Positions 38,450 through 47,304 of a stretch of DNA of 64,000 nt are shown here, one piece after another. This DNA is from Plesiomonas shigelloides. Lineage in GTDB: Bacteria; Pseudomonadota; Gammaproteobacteria; Enterobacterales; CAMTGL01. The stretch lies in the NCBI RefSeq assembly GCF_900087055.1, contig NZ_LT575468.1:806001-870000 (forward strand). Reading direction: 5' to 3'. The translations under genes were made by a program, and so were the position numbers. The notes below the pieces were generated by a model. It was not told the DNA's origin and made no database searches. It saw only the letters and a list, made by a program, of their open reading frames with translations. The stretch's first letter is position 1. Every line of letters begins with the position of its first letter.

Positions 38450-40480
38450 ATGACAGACAGTACGGGATTACAGTTTACGGTTAAGGTGGGCGCGCTGCCG
38501 CAAAACACCTTTGCCGTGGCGGCATTTGACTTGGATGAGCAGCTTAATACGCCGTTTTTGCTCAGCCTAGATTTGGCCAGTTTGCAACCGGATATCGATG
38601 CAGCTGACGTGTTGGAGCAGCCGTGCGAGTTGCTGATATGGTTTGATGGCGAGTTACAGCGCCGCGTGAACGGCGTGGTGAGTCAGTTCTCACAGGGTGA
38701 TACCGGTTTTCGCCGTACTCGCTATAGCCTAGCGGTGCGCCCCGCGCTGTGGCGCTTATCGCTGCGCCATAACGCACGCATGTTTCAAGCCCTGACACCA
38801 CAGGAAATCATCAGTATCTTGCTGCAAGAGGCTGGGGTGACTGATTATGCTTTTGCGCTCAAAGATAGCCATGCGCAGCGTGAATACTGCGTGCAATATC
38901 GCGAAACCGATCTGGCTTTTCTGGCGCGCTTAACTGCAGAAGAGGGGATGTGTTGGTATCACGAGTTTACCTCGGGCAAACATAGCGTGGTGTTTACCGA
39001 TCATCATGCCGCGTTGCAGCAAGGCCCCGCGCTGTTTTTCAATCTGGCTAATCAAGGTCAGCAACACGGGCCGTTTGTGCGCCGTTTCCAGTATGTCGAA
39101 GCGGTGCGTCCGGCGGAAGTTGAGCTCAAAGATTACTGCTTCAAAACGCCGGCTTACGCACTCTCCCATCGTCAGCAAGGCAGTGCGCTTGCGCATCAGC
39201 AGGACCACTACCAACATTTTGATTATCCCGGACGTTTCAAGCAAGACCCGAGTGGTAAAGCGTTGAGCGGTTATCGCCTTGATGCGCTACGCGCAGATGC
39301 TCTTCGGGGGCAAGGTGAATCGAATGCGCCGCAGTTGCAACCCGGCATGGCCTTTACGTTAAACGAGCACCCGAATGCCAAATTCAACGTCGCGTGGCAA
39401 GTGGTTGGCATTCGCCATACCGGTCAGCAACCGCAAGCATTGGAAGAAGAAGGCGGTAGTGAGCCAACACTGTATTACAACCAGTTTGCGGTGATCCCGG
39501 CGGACATGTCATGGCGTGCATTGATGCCGCATAAGCCGATGGTGGATGGCCCGCAGATAGCGACCGTGGTCGGTCCGGCAGGTGAAGAGATCTATTGTGA
39601 CAACTATGGGCGTGTACGGTTGCAGTTTCCGTGGGACAGATACGGCGCGAGTAATGAACAAAGCTCTTGTTGGGTGCGCGTATCGCAAGAATGGGCCGGT
39701 GGACATTATGGCGCCATGGCGCTTCCGCGCATCGGGCATGAGGTGATTGTGTCATTTCTGGACGGTGATCCTGACCAGCCCATAGTGACGGGGCGAACCT
39801 ACCATGCCACGCAGCGCCCAGTGTATCCGCTTCCACAACATAAAACGCGCACAGTGCTGCGGACGATGACTCATCAAGGGCAAGGGTTTAACGAGCTGCG
39901 CTTTGAAGATCAGGCTGGGCAGGAAGAGATCTATATCCATGGCCAGAAGGATCTGAACGCTCTTATTGAGCAGGATGCGACTTGGCACATTACACATGAT
40001 GAGCACTGCGCGATTGATAATGAACGCGTGACGCGGATTAAGGCCAATGATCACCTGACGGTTGATGTGCAGAAACGAGAGCACATCCAAGCTGATTACT
40101 CTTTGACCGTAGATACCAATATGCACCAAAAAGTGGGGCAATCCCTGTTGGTGGATACAGGCACTGAAGTGCACATCAATGTCGGAGAGAAATTGGTATT
40201 AGAAGCAGGCTCGGAGCTGACGCTAAGTGGCGGCGGTAGCTTTGTGAAGCTCGACCCAAGTGGCATCAAGCTGGTGGGTCCAGATATTAAGCTCAATGCA
40301 GGAGGAAGCCCAGAAGTGGGGACGAGTTGGGCGGGGCAGGCTCCCGCGCTTCCTAAAGGCATTGGCGCGGAGAAGGCTCCAGAGCCGGTTGAGCTGATTA
40401 AGGCACTGCCTACGGAAGAGGCGATGGAGGCATTGCTCAAAGAGCGGATGCTTAAAGTGGATTATCAACCGTCTGTTTGA
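38450..40480 (+). CDS. vgrG: T6SS spike protein VgrG/TssI
   Basis: 676 residues. Residues about 1-370 match the gp27-like hub ([37 protein letters not shown]), 380-470 the gp5-like OB domain ([72 protein letters not shown]), and about 480-610 the beta-helix needle with repeated short strands. A tail of about 55 residues after [28 protein letters not shown] is Pro/Glu rich and may recruit the next gene's product as cargo. No catalytic extension is fused. GTG 38447 is adjacent; ATG 38450 is preferred. Confidence 0.96.
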   Translation: MTDSTGLQFTVKVGALPQNTFAVAAFDLDEQLNTPFLLSLDLASLQPDIDAADVLEQPCELLIWFDGELQRRVNGVVSQFSQGDTGFRRTRYSLAVRPALWRLSLRHNARMFQALTPQEIISILLQEAGVTDYAFALKDSHAQREYCVQYRETDLAFLARLTAEEGMCWYHEFTSGKHSVVFTDHHAALQQGPALFFNLANQGQQHGPFVRRFQYVEAVRPAEVELKDYCFKTPAYALSHRQQGSALAHQQDHYQHFDYPGRFKQDPSGKALSGYRLDALRADALRGQGESNAPQLQPGMAFTLNEHPNAKFNVAWQVVGIRHTGQQPQALEEEGGSEPTLYYNQFAVIPADMSWRALMPHKPMVDGPQIATVVGPAGEEIYCDNYGRVRLQFPWDRYGASNEQSSCWVRVSQEWAGGHYGAMALPRIGHEVIVSFLDGDPDQPIVTGRTYHATQRPVYPLPQHKTRTVLRTMTHQGQGFNELRFEDQAGQEEIYIHGQKDLNALIEQDATWHITHDEHCAIDNERVTRIKANDHLTVDVQKREHIQADYSLTVDTNMHQKVGQSLLVDTGTEVHINVGEKLVLEAGSELTLSGGGSFVKLDPSGIKLVGPDIKLNAGGSPEVGTSWAGQAPALPKGIGAEKAPEPVELIKALPTEEAMEALLKERMLKVDYQPSV

Positions 40481-40514
40481 TGGCTTACGTATAATATAGG
40501 GTTGAACAGTAAAG

Positions 40515-43112
40515 ATGAAAATCGTCTACCCCATGCAGTTGGCGGGAGAGGGTACTCCCAAGGAAATTGCATCACTTGATGAGTTTATTAGCCAGCTCAA
40601 TAAATTAAATAGTGGAACCTTCCCTATAGGACGTAATCGTATTTGGCATGGTGGAGTTCACCTCAGCGAAAAAGGGGGATGGCATTCAAGCGGTGCTGTT
40701 CGTGCTATTGCTGATGGAGAAATTGTTGCTTATCGGTTTGCGACTGAACCTGCTAAAGCAACGCGTAAATCTGAAGCCGGGGAGCCTGAGCACGAGATTG
40801 ATTTGTATACCTCTCCTTCGTTTTGCCTAATTCGTCACCGCTATGAGGCGGGAGAGAAAAATAAAAACAGCTTAACTTTTTATAGCTTGTACATGCATAT
40901 AGCTTGTGAAAACAGCTATAGCGCTGAGCCTGAGCGGTATGTTGTTGATGGTAATGACGTCTCTATTTATAAGGGATCTGCGGGGTTGCAGCTTAAGTCT
41001 GAAGATAAATTAGGCATTGCGCGGAAAGGGGCTGAAGTTATTTTAGTGGATAGGAATAATTGGTCTGAGAGATACAACTTGCGCAATGAGCCTCAAATTT
41101 ACCAATTGATGTGCTATGCCGAGCCCAAGGCCGGAGATCCTGAACTGTTTTATATTGCGGCAAAATATATCAAGGCCGAGTGTAAAATGAAACCTAACTG
41201 GCTGACTCCACCGGAAAGTAAGCCAGCTCGCTATACAGTACCTAATAATACATGGCTAAGAAAAACGGCGGACAGTACTGAAGAAAGTACTGGAGTACCT
41301 GCCGGTAGTGAAGTTGTGTTGTTAGGTGAGCAACAGATGGTAACGATTAACGGTGGTCTTACTGATTTTCGTCAAGTTCAAGTGTTCAAAGTGGGGAACG
41401 GAACCGTCAAGAATAGTGCTAATCAGGTGATGGCTAATGCTAGCAAGGGTTCGATTGGCTGGTTAGCAAAAAATAAATTCGGTGCGGCTTTAACCGCGGA
41501 ATCTAGCATCCCGATTGAGTTTGATAAGGTTGTATTGCGTGATAGTAACCCAATAGCTGTTCAGGCAGGCGAGGTTATCGGCCATTGGGGCGAGCACCAA
41601 GTGGCAACGTCCAGTGCGAGTGGATTTAGCCTCGATCCTGATCAGAAGGCTGTACATTTTGAAGTGTTTGTCACTGAGAAAGATACGCAAGATAAGCAGA
41701 TGCTTAACGATTGTATCCAGAACAAAGCGCAGGTAACCGGTGGTCAGGATTACTTGGTTATTAAGAAGAATGAGGTTGATACGTGCCGCCTGACTAACCA
41801 TAAAAACCAACCAAGTTATAAGAATGTGGCTAAACTTGGTCCACTGACTGTCCCGTTGGCGGTAAAGAAGGCTGATATTGTTACTCATGGCACCCAAAAA
41901 TTTGTTCGAGTACGCGAACGTGCTGCGGCAAAAGGGGAATTGGCTGGGGAATTTGTCTTATTGGCGGGTGATACTGAGTTACTAAGCCAACATGATTGGG
42001 GCAAGTTAGGGGTTAAACTCGTTGATGGCAGTAGTGATCCTGATGGGTTCTTGGATAAACAGGATACAGAAGGTCAGGAAGGTGGGGCATTTTTTAGCAC
42101 TCTTTATGACCAACTAACTATAGATCGAGACAATGATAATGTACTGAGTGGCGACGAAATTAAATCTGCTTTGGCCGATGATGATTTGGCAAACAAGCTG
42201 CGCCGGTTATTTATCAAGCATGAAAGTGAATGGATAAAGCGTGATAAAGGGTGGCCACGTCTTCAAAAAGAGCTAGCTGACCAGCCTAAACTGTATGAAT
42301 ATGCAATGCAGGTACACAACAATATGGCTTGGGTTGAAGAAGCTAAAGAGATATTGGGCAACTCTAAAATGTGGTTTATTCATCCGGCTGGGATGATGGG
42401 GTTGGTGTCTGAGTTTTCAAAGAAAAAAATCACACTGGCCATGTTAAGAAAAATATGGAGTGACATAGGATTAGTCTCTGACGATTTACTAGATGTTGTT
42501 GCTAATGAATTAAATAGTAATATTGAAAATATGAAAATTAATACTAGTAACCGACTATACCACTTTATGGCTCAAGTTTACCAAGAGGTAGGTTCTTCTT
42601 TTAAGGTTGTTGAGAATTTAAACTATAAGCCAAGTGTTCTTATTGGTAAATTTGAATACTATTCTAAGAGGCCAGATGAAGCTGAGCAAGATGGAAGGAC
42701 TCGAGAGCATCCTGCTAACCAAATCACTATAGCTAATAAAGCTTATGCTAATAGATATGAAAATGGTTCTGTGAAAAGTGGTGATGGTTATAAATATAGA
42801 GGTAGAGGCGCGAAACAATTAACGTTTAGAAGTAATTACAAGGAGTTCACCCGATTTAGTCGGGCAGAGTGGGGTACGCTTGATGATTATGAGTTGAATC
42901 CCGATTTACTTGTTAACATAGATATATCAATTCGCTCTGCATTGTTTTTTTGGCGACAAAAGAAATTATATTCCATAGCCGATCAAGGTGTCACATACGC
43001 TGAATCAAGCGCTATAACTAAAGTGGTTAACAAATATGATGATAGCTATCAAAAACGATTTAAAAATCTTACGTCATTTATTTCAATGGGAGTTTTTGAT
43101 GATGTTTTATAA
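40515..43112 (+). CDS. Putative T6SS cell-wall effector: split M23-like + EF-hand + GH19 lysozyme-like domains
   Basis: An 865-residue protein directly after vgrG. The start resembles an M23 peptidase (WHGGVHL with H45 and H49; AIADGEIVAYR; FYSLYMH with H128). Its closing strand, AGEVIGHWGEH ... VHFEVF (H381), comes only after an SH3-like segment at about 235-322. Compared with M23, the usual HxxxD Asp is His49 and the first His of HxH is missing. Residues 537-548 are a perfect-length EF-hand loop (DRDNDNVLSGDE). Residues about 680-860 match GH19 chitinase/lysozyme domains: AQVYQEVGSSF with Glu691 as likely acid, ENLNY, SGDGYKYRGRGAKQLTFRSNY. There is no signal peptide, as expected for T6SS cargo. 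From memory, this order resembles the Aeromonas dual-function effector TseP; that was not checked. The coding GC falls toward the 3' end. Confidence 0.8.
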   Translation: MKIVYPMQLAGEGTPKEIASLDEFISQLNKLNSGTFPIGRNRIWHGGVHLSEKGGWHSSGAVRAIADGEIVAYRFATEPAKATRKSEAGEPEHEIDLYTSPSFCLIRHRYEAGEKNKNSLTFYSLYMHIACENSYSAEPERYVVDGNDVSIYKGSAGLQLKSEDKLGIARKGAEVILVDRNNWSERYNLRNEPQIYQLMCYAEPKAGDPELFYIAAKYIKAECKMKPNWLTPPESKPARYTVPNNTWLRKTADSTEESTGVPAGSEVVLLGEQQMVTINGGLTDFRQVQVFKVGNGTVKNSANQVMANASKGSIGWLAKNKFGAALTAESSIPIEFDKVVLRDSNPIAVQAGEVIGHWGEHQVATSSASGFSLDPDQKAVHFEVFVTEKDTQDKQMLNDCIQNKAQVTGGQDYLVIKKNEVDTCRLTNHKNQPSYKNVAKLGPLTVPLAVKKADIVTHGTQKFVRVRERAAAKGELAGEFVLLAGDTELLSQHDWGKLGVKLVDGSSDPDGFLDKQDTEGQEGGAFFSTLYDQLTIDRDNDNVLSGDEIKSALADDDLANKLRRLFIKHESEWIKRDKGWPRLQKELADQPKLYEYAMQVHNNMAWVEEAKEILGNSKMWFIHPAGMMGLVSEFSKKKITLAMLRKIWSDIGLVSDDLLDVVANELNSNIENMKINTSNRLYHFMAQVYQEVGSSFKVVENLNYKPSVLIGKFEYYSKRPDEAEQDGRTREHPANQITIANKAYANRYENGSVKSGDGYKYRGRGAKQLTFRSNYKEFTRFSRAEWGTLDDYELNPDLLVNIDISIRSALFFWRQKKLYSIADQGVTYAESSAITKVVNKYDDSYQKRFKNLTSFISMGVFDDVL

Positions 43113-43728
43113 ATTTTTCATCGCTGCATTTTTTTTCGTTTTTCCAAATAGCTCTGTTATGGCTACGGAGGTTTATGCTCGATTATTGAACGATTCATCT
43201 TGGGGTATATTCATCGAAGGAAAAAGTCATGAAATAATATCTTTTGAGTTAGATGGAAATGCTAGGGATGTTAATATTGTTGAAAAACATAGGCGAGAAT
43301 GTAATTCTCAGGTTGTTGATGAAGTGGTGGTTAATTCTAACTCATCTAACGGTGATAGTGGTGAGGTATATTTTTATAAAATAGCAATATCCTCATCTGG
43401 TATAGTGATATTTTTTGATGTGTCCACATTAAGTTTAAATAAAAAAAATGGGCTTCAATCTTCACAGTCAGATATTTGCGATTATATAGATTCCGATCTT
43501 AATTTAAATATTTTGTATAAGAAGAAAATAAACACATTAAAATCACCTCTTCTGTTAGAGCGATTCAAAGACTCCCAAAGAAAGTGGTTAGCTTATAGAG
43601 ATGCAGCTTGTCTTTATGAGTCAACTGATTTTAATTATGAGAGTGACGCTCCTTATATGAAGGCGGTGGGTCAAACCTGTATATCGAAAATTACTCTAGA
43701 TAGAAATAAGTATATCGAAACCATTTAG
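43099..43728 (+). CDS. Putative periplasmic immunity protein with LprI lysozyme-inhibitor-like domain
   Basis: 209 residues from ATG 43099, which follows GGGAG; the ORF is open further upstream to 43036, but only this start gives a signal peptide (MMFYKFFIAAFFFVFPNSSVMA). It overlaps the effector stop by 14 bp, so translation is probably coupled. The C-terminal segment DSQRKWLAYRDAACLYES ... AVGQTCISKITLDRNKYIE (about 157-205) has the W-x-x-Y-R-D-x-x-C and C-x-x-x-x-T-x-x-R pattern of the LprI/DUF1311 family, named after a mycobacterial lysozyme inhibitor. The N-terminal half is not recognised. Location, export and fold fit protection of the periplasm against the GH19 domain. Very AT-rich. 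Confidence 0.72.
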   Translation: MMFYKFFIAAFFFVFPNSSVMATEVYARLLNDSSWGIFIEGKSHEIISFELDGNARDVNIVEKHRRECNSQVVDEVVVNSNSSNGDSGEVYFYKIAISSSGIVIFFDVSTLSLNKKNGLQSSQSDICDYIDSDLNLNILYKKKINTLKSPLLLERFKDSQRKWLAYRDAACLYESTDFNYESDAPYMKAVGQTCISKITLDRNKYIETI

Positions 43729-44139
43729 ATTTTATAAGAGTTAAGTTAATTGTATATTTTTAATTTAATTTTGCTAGGAATGGGTCTTAGATAACATGGT
43801 TTTTATTGTTCATGTTGACTTAAAATAATCATGTGGTAGATGTAGCGTAGTTTAGAGTTATTCAGACTAATTATAAATAATTGTGGGTTACTTGTACAGA
43901 GCGAACACCCCTGTGTAAGTAACCAAATTAGGATTCAGTATTTGCATCTATCTTAAATTTAAAACAGTACCATAAATCACCCCCCATACATTAATCTTCA
44001 TGTTTTTATTTACCAAACATTACCACTCATCTCCGCTTACAAAATGTAACTCGCTGTTAATTTCGATGATTTGTGGAGGGAAAAAAGTCAGTCTACTGTT
44101 TTAGTCTCGGTGAGACAGAAGAGAAAAACGGAGTTCCTT
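43729..44139. other. AT-rich intergenic region downstream of the T6SS cluster
   Basis: About 410 bp separating the immunity gene from the dipeptidase gene. No clear terminator hairpin was found after the immunity gene and no small gene is evident; the dipeptidase promoter should lie here. Confidence 0.45.
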
Positions 44140-45606
44140 ATGAAGACCACGCTGCTTGCTGCGTTGATGACAGCGCTGTTTGCTGGACAGGTGTCCGCTT
44201 GTACCACCATTTTGGTGGGGAATCAGGCGTCGGCGGATGGCTCATTTATTGCGGCGCGTAATGAAGATTATTCCGCAACCAATGCCAAACACATGGTGAG
44301 CCATCCGGCGGCACATCATCAGAAAGGGGTTTTCAAAGCACACGGTAATGATTTTACCTATCCGTTGCCGCAAGAGGCGCTGAGCTATACCGCAATCCAT
44401 GATTTTGATACACAAGATAAATCTATGGGCGAGGTGGGTTTTAACTCTGCTGGCGTGGGAATGACGGCGACTGAAACTATCTATAACGGTCAGCCGGTGC
44501 TGAAAGTCGATCCATATGTGGAAAAAACGGGGATCACCGAAGACTCGATCCAAACCGTGATTTTGCCGCGGATCCATTCTGCGCGTGAAGGCGTGGAATT
44601 ACTGGGAAAAATTATTGAGCAGCAAGGGGCGGGTGAAGGTTTTGGGGTGGCGTTTGTTGACCAGCACGATCTTTGGTATCTGGAGACCGGCAGTGGCCAC
44701 CAGTGGATGGCCACTCGTTTGCCTGCGGATCAATATTTTGTCTCGGCTAATCAGGGCCGGTTGCAAAAATACGATCCTAAAGATACGGCAAACTATTTAG
44801 GCTCACCAACCTTGATTAGCTTTGCTGAGCAGCATGGTCTGTATAACCCACAGCAAGGGCCGTTTAATTTCCATCAGGTGTATTCACAGGATGTCGAAAA
44901 CGATCTGACCTATAACTATCCTCGGGTTTGGACTTTACAGCATATGTTCAATCCGGAGCTGAAAACCACCATTACTGATGGCAAAAACTTCCCAGTATTC
45001 CTAAAACCGGCGCAGAAGATCTCGGTCGCGCAGGTTGAACAGGCGCTGCGTAATCATTATCAAGGCACCAAACACGATCCGTATACGAACAATAATCCAG
45101 CAGAGCCATATCGCCCGATTGCTGTGTTCCGTACACAAGAGTCGCATATTTTGCAGGTTCGCCCGAACTTACCCAAAGCCATTGGAGAGGTGGAGTATGT
45201 GGCTTATGGAATGCCAGCGCTGAGTGTGTACGTGCCGTATTACCAAGGTATTCAGCACTATTTGCCAGGTTATGATAAAGGCTCCGATCAGGCAGATAAT
45301 GAATCGGTAAACTGGAAATACCGCAAACTGCAGACGCTGGTGATGCAAAACTACAACGCGTATGCCCCTGATGTGCAACGCGCTTATAAAGCGTTCGAAG
45401 AACAAACCGCTGCGCGGCAAGCAGCGATGGAGCAAGAGTATCTGAAGCTCTATAAAACCGAGCCTGCTAAAGCGCAACAAGTGCTGCAAAAGTTTGAAGA
45501 TAAAACCATGCAAGCGGCGCTTGATTTAACCGATAAATTGACCAACCAGGTCTTTACTAAAATGACCCATGACACGGATATGAAGTACCACTTCGAGGGG
45601 GCGTGA
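44140..45606 (+). CDS. C69-family dipeptidase (Ntn hydrolase)
   Basis: The 488-residue protein starts at ATG 44140 after GGAG; an in-frame ATG at 44071 would bury the signal peptide. Residues 1-20 are a signal peptide ending ...GQVSA, and the mature protein begins with Cys (CTTILVGNQASADGS), the N-terminal nucleophile of peptidase family C69; RNEDYS follows as in family members. VGFNSAGVGMTATET, WYLETGSGHQWMATRLP and FVSANQGRL are further conserved blocks. Export would place it in the periplasm or outside, where it would cleave dipeptides with broad specificity. It shares a bidirectional terminator with fucA. Confidence 0.88.
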   Translation: MKTTLLAALMTALFAGQVSACTTILVGNQASADGSFIAARNEDYSATNAKHMVSHPAAHHQKGVFKAHGNDFTYPLPQEALSYTAIHDFDTQDKSMGEVGFNSAGVGMTATETIYNGQPVLKVDPYVEKTGITEDSIQTVILPRIHSAREGVELLGKIIEQQGAGEGFGVAFVDQHDLWYLETGSGHQWMATRLPADQYFVSANQGRLQKYDPKDTANYLGSPTLISFAEQHGLYNPQQGPFNFHQVYSQDVENDLTYNYPRVWTLQHMFNPELKTTITDGKNFPVFLKPAQKISVAQVEQALRNHYQGTKHDPYTNNNPAEPYRPIAVFRTQESHILQVRPNLPKAIGEVEYVAYGMPALSVYVPYYQGIQHYLPGYDKGSDQADNESVNWKYRKLQTLVMQNYNAYAPDVQRAYKAFEEQTAARQAAMEQEYLKLYKTEPAKAQQVLQKFEDKTMQAALDLTDKLTNQVFTKMTHDTDMKYHFEGA

Positions 45607-45642
45607 TCCGCGGTTATGAGTGTTTGATGTGAATCAATGCAG

Positions 45643-45669
45643 AAAAGCGGTGCTGAGCACCGCTTTTTT
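45643..45669. terminator. Bidirectional terminator between the dipeptidase gene and fucA
   Basis: AAAAGCGGTGC (45643-45653) and GCACCGCTTTT (45657-45667) form a perfect 11-bp stem with a TGA loop. T residues at 45664-45669 serve the plus strand; the A-run on the left side gives T residues for minus-strand fucA transcription. Confidence 0.93.
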
Positions 45670-45699
45670 GTGTCCGAAAGGCGGAGATGAGAGCGTGGC

Positions 45700-46347
45700 T
45701 TACTCTTCAATACGTAAACCGTAGGTTTTGAATTTCTCCAGCACCACAGCGATCTCTTCGTCTGACAGCACCGGCACTGGATCGGTAATTGCCAGTGTCG
45801 TGAGATAAAGGCGCGCTAATACTTCGACTTCATGTGCTAGCCACAGGGCCTTGGTTAGGTTTTCTTCGCAGGCGATCAGCCCGTGATGTTGCAGCAAGGT
45901 CGCTTTACGGTATTTCAGCGCTTTAATGACATGTTCAGACAGCTCCCGTGTGCCGAAGGTGGCGTAAGGCGCACATGGAATGCTGTTGCCGCCAGCGGCG
46001 GCAATCATGTAATGAATCGCAGGGATCGGGCGGTTGAGAATAGATACCGCTGTGCAGTGGATAGCATGGTTATGCAACACGGCATTGGCATCAGGGCGTG
46101 TTTGATAGGCGGCCAGATGGAAGCGCCATTCACTCGATGGCAGCTTACCGGCTTCATGTTGGCCATTGCCATCAATATAGACAATATGATCTTCGGTCAA
46201 TTGCTCGTAAGGAATGCCGGTTGGCGTGATCAGCATACCATCACGATAACGTACGCTGACGTTACCGGCAGTTCCCTGATTCAGACCCAGTCGGGTCATC
46301 TCCAGACAAGTCGCAATAATCTCACGAGCCAGTGTTGCTCTTTCCAT
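45700..46347 (-). CDS. fucA: L-fuculose-1-phosphate aldolase
   Basis: 215 residues, the same length as E. coli FucA. The class II aldolase signature includes GLNQGTAGNVSVR, the PSSEWRFH segment (active-site Glu near residue 73), zinc ligands in LHNHAIHCTA (His near 92 and 94) and QHHGLIA (His near 155). The enzyme cleaves L-fuculose-1-phosphate to dihydroxyacetone phosphate and L-lactaldehyde. AAGGGG precedes ATG 46347. It is divergent from fucPIKUR, as in E. coli, but without the fucO partner gene. Confidence 0.96.
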   Translation of the reverse strand: MERATLAREIIATCLEMTRLGLNQGTAGNVSVRYRDGMLITPTGIPYEQLTEDHIVYIDGNGQHEAGKLPSSEWRFHLAAYQTRPDANAVLHNHAIHCTAVSILNRPIPAIHYMIAAAGGNSIPCAPYATFGTRELSEHVIKALKYRKATLLQHHGLIACEENLTKALWLAHEVEVLARLYLTTLAITDPVPVLSDEEIAVVLEKFKTYGLRIEE

Positions 46348-46512
46348 GCTGTACCCCTTTTACGACGAGCGTCATCTATGTTCGGTTATATTCAATCAGT
46401 GATAGGCGATGCCGGATCACCGGTGTTGGCCTTGAGTATGTGCTGGCGCCAAGTAAAGCGGTTTGGCAATACGTGATAATCGCACCAGATGAAAGCGTTA
46501 ATGATTACGGTG

Positions 46513-46554
46513 TTTCGATATTTCGTTTTGGATTTTAATTTCGATAATTCGTTA
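46513..46554. promoter_or_regulatory. Candidate FucR operator: two 16-bp direct repeats
   Basis: TTTCGATATTTCGTTT (46513-46528) and TTTCGATAATTCGTTA (46539-46554) match at 14 of 16 positions with 26-bp periodicity, and each contains two TTCG cores. DeoR-family sugar regulators such as AgaR bind repeated TTTCG-like elements, and FucR is DeoR-type. The site lies about 165 bp before the fucA start. Confidence 0.5.
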
Positions 46555-46673
46555 AATACGTCTGCTTCTCTATACCCGTCTCTATATGTGAGTCTCGATA
46601 GAGGCAGTGAGTAAATTGTTGTTGAGTTATCTTCAGCTTAATATCGGTTGAATTGAATTTTTCGCGTTTATTT

Positions 46674-46689
46674 TGTGACGTTCGTCAAT
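46674..46689. promoter_or_regulatory. CRP-like site (imperfect) in the fuc regulatory region
   Basis: TGTGA-N6-TCAAT has a perfect left half and three of five bases in the right half of the CRP consensus TGTGA-N6-TCACA. Confidence 0.4.
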
Positions 46690-46903
46690 AGGAATTACTT
46701 TCTTTAAAGTAAACCCTATGTTTAATCGGGAATTATTTTGTCCGTTTGTTTTGTTGGGTCGCTAAAACGGGCATTAAATATGTGCGTGGCTGTATGAATG
46801 ACCGTTTTTGATTATTACGCGCTTATTCGGTCATGATGTATTTGGTATTTGTGTTTTTTCTTTAGGGAACGAATCAAACGGTCAGCGGTTTATGTGGTGA
46901 TAA

Positions 46904-46919
46904 AGTGATTAAATTCACA
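46904..46919. promoter_or_regulatory. CRP-like site in the fuc regulatory region
   Basis: AGTGA-N6-TCACA matches nine of the ten conserved CRP bases with correct spacing. Catabolite control of fucose genes by CRP is established in E. coli. Confidence 0.62.
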
Positions 46920-47232
46920 TTTTAACCGGATGAAAGGGGGCGATGTGAGCCCCGTCATATTTTATTCGTGTTAGGTCTTTAAATTAATTGTCAGCAACAC
47001 CCGCAAGCAGAAAGAAATGAAAAACAAAACAGAAACAAAATACAAAGAGTGCAAGCCAATAGAGCTCAGCAACAGAGATAAAAGTAGAGTAAGAAAAGCT
47101 AAATCTGACTGAGGGTTTTTTATCGTACGGATTGTTAAATCGCGAAGCTTTTTATGGCATCACTGGCGTGGTGTCATGAATAAATTAGATTGTGTGATTT
47201 AATGGCGGTGTGATGAGGCCTAAATCAGGATT

Positions 47233-47304
47233 ATGAAAAAATCAGGTAAGAAGCGTATTACAGGTAGCAAACTCTGTGGCATAACAGCGCTGTTATCTGG
47301 CTGA
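47233..47304 (+). other. Possible short ORF (23 codons) in the fuc intergenic region
   Basis: ATG 47233 has AGGA four bases upstream and encodes a basic then hydrophobic peptide (MKKSGKKRITGSKLCGITAL...) ending at TGA 47302-47304. A second hydrophobic mini-ORF of 15 codons begins at the overlapping ATG 47304. They could be leader peptides or the remnant of a signal-peptide gene; chance is also likely. Confidence 0.18.

Noticed and set aside
43036-43098. Upstream extension of the immunity gene
   Set aside because: The extra 21 residues lie inside the effector's coding end, have no ribosome-binding site and would bury the signal peptide.
44140-45606. C69 dipeptidase as part of the T6SS cluster
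   Set aside because: It has its own signal peptide, promoter-sized gap and terminator, and its GC content is like the flanking chromosome, so it is probably just the neighbour of the cluster.
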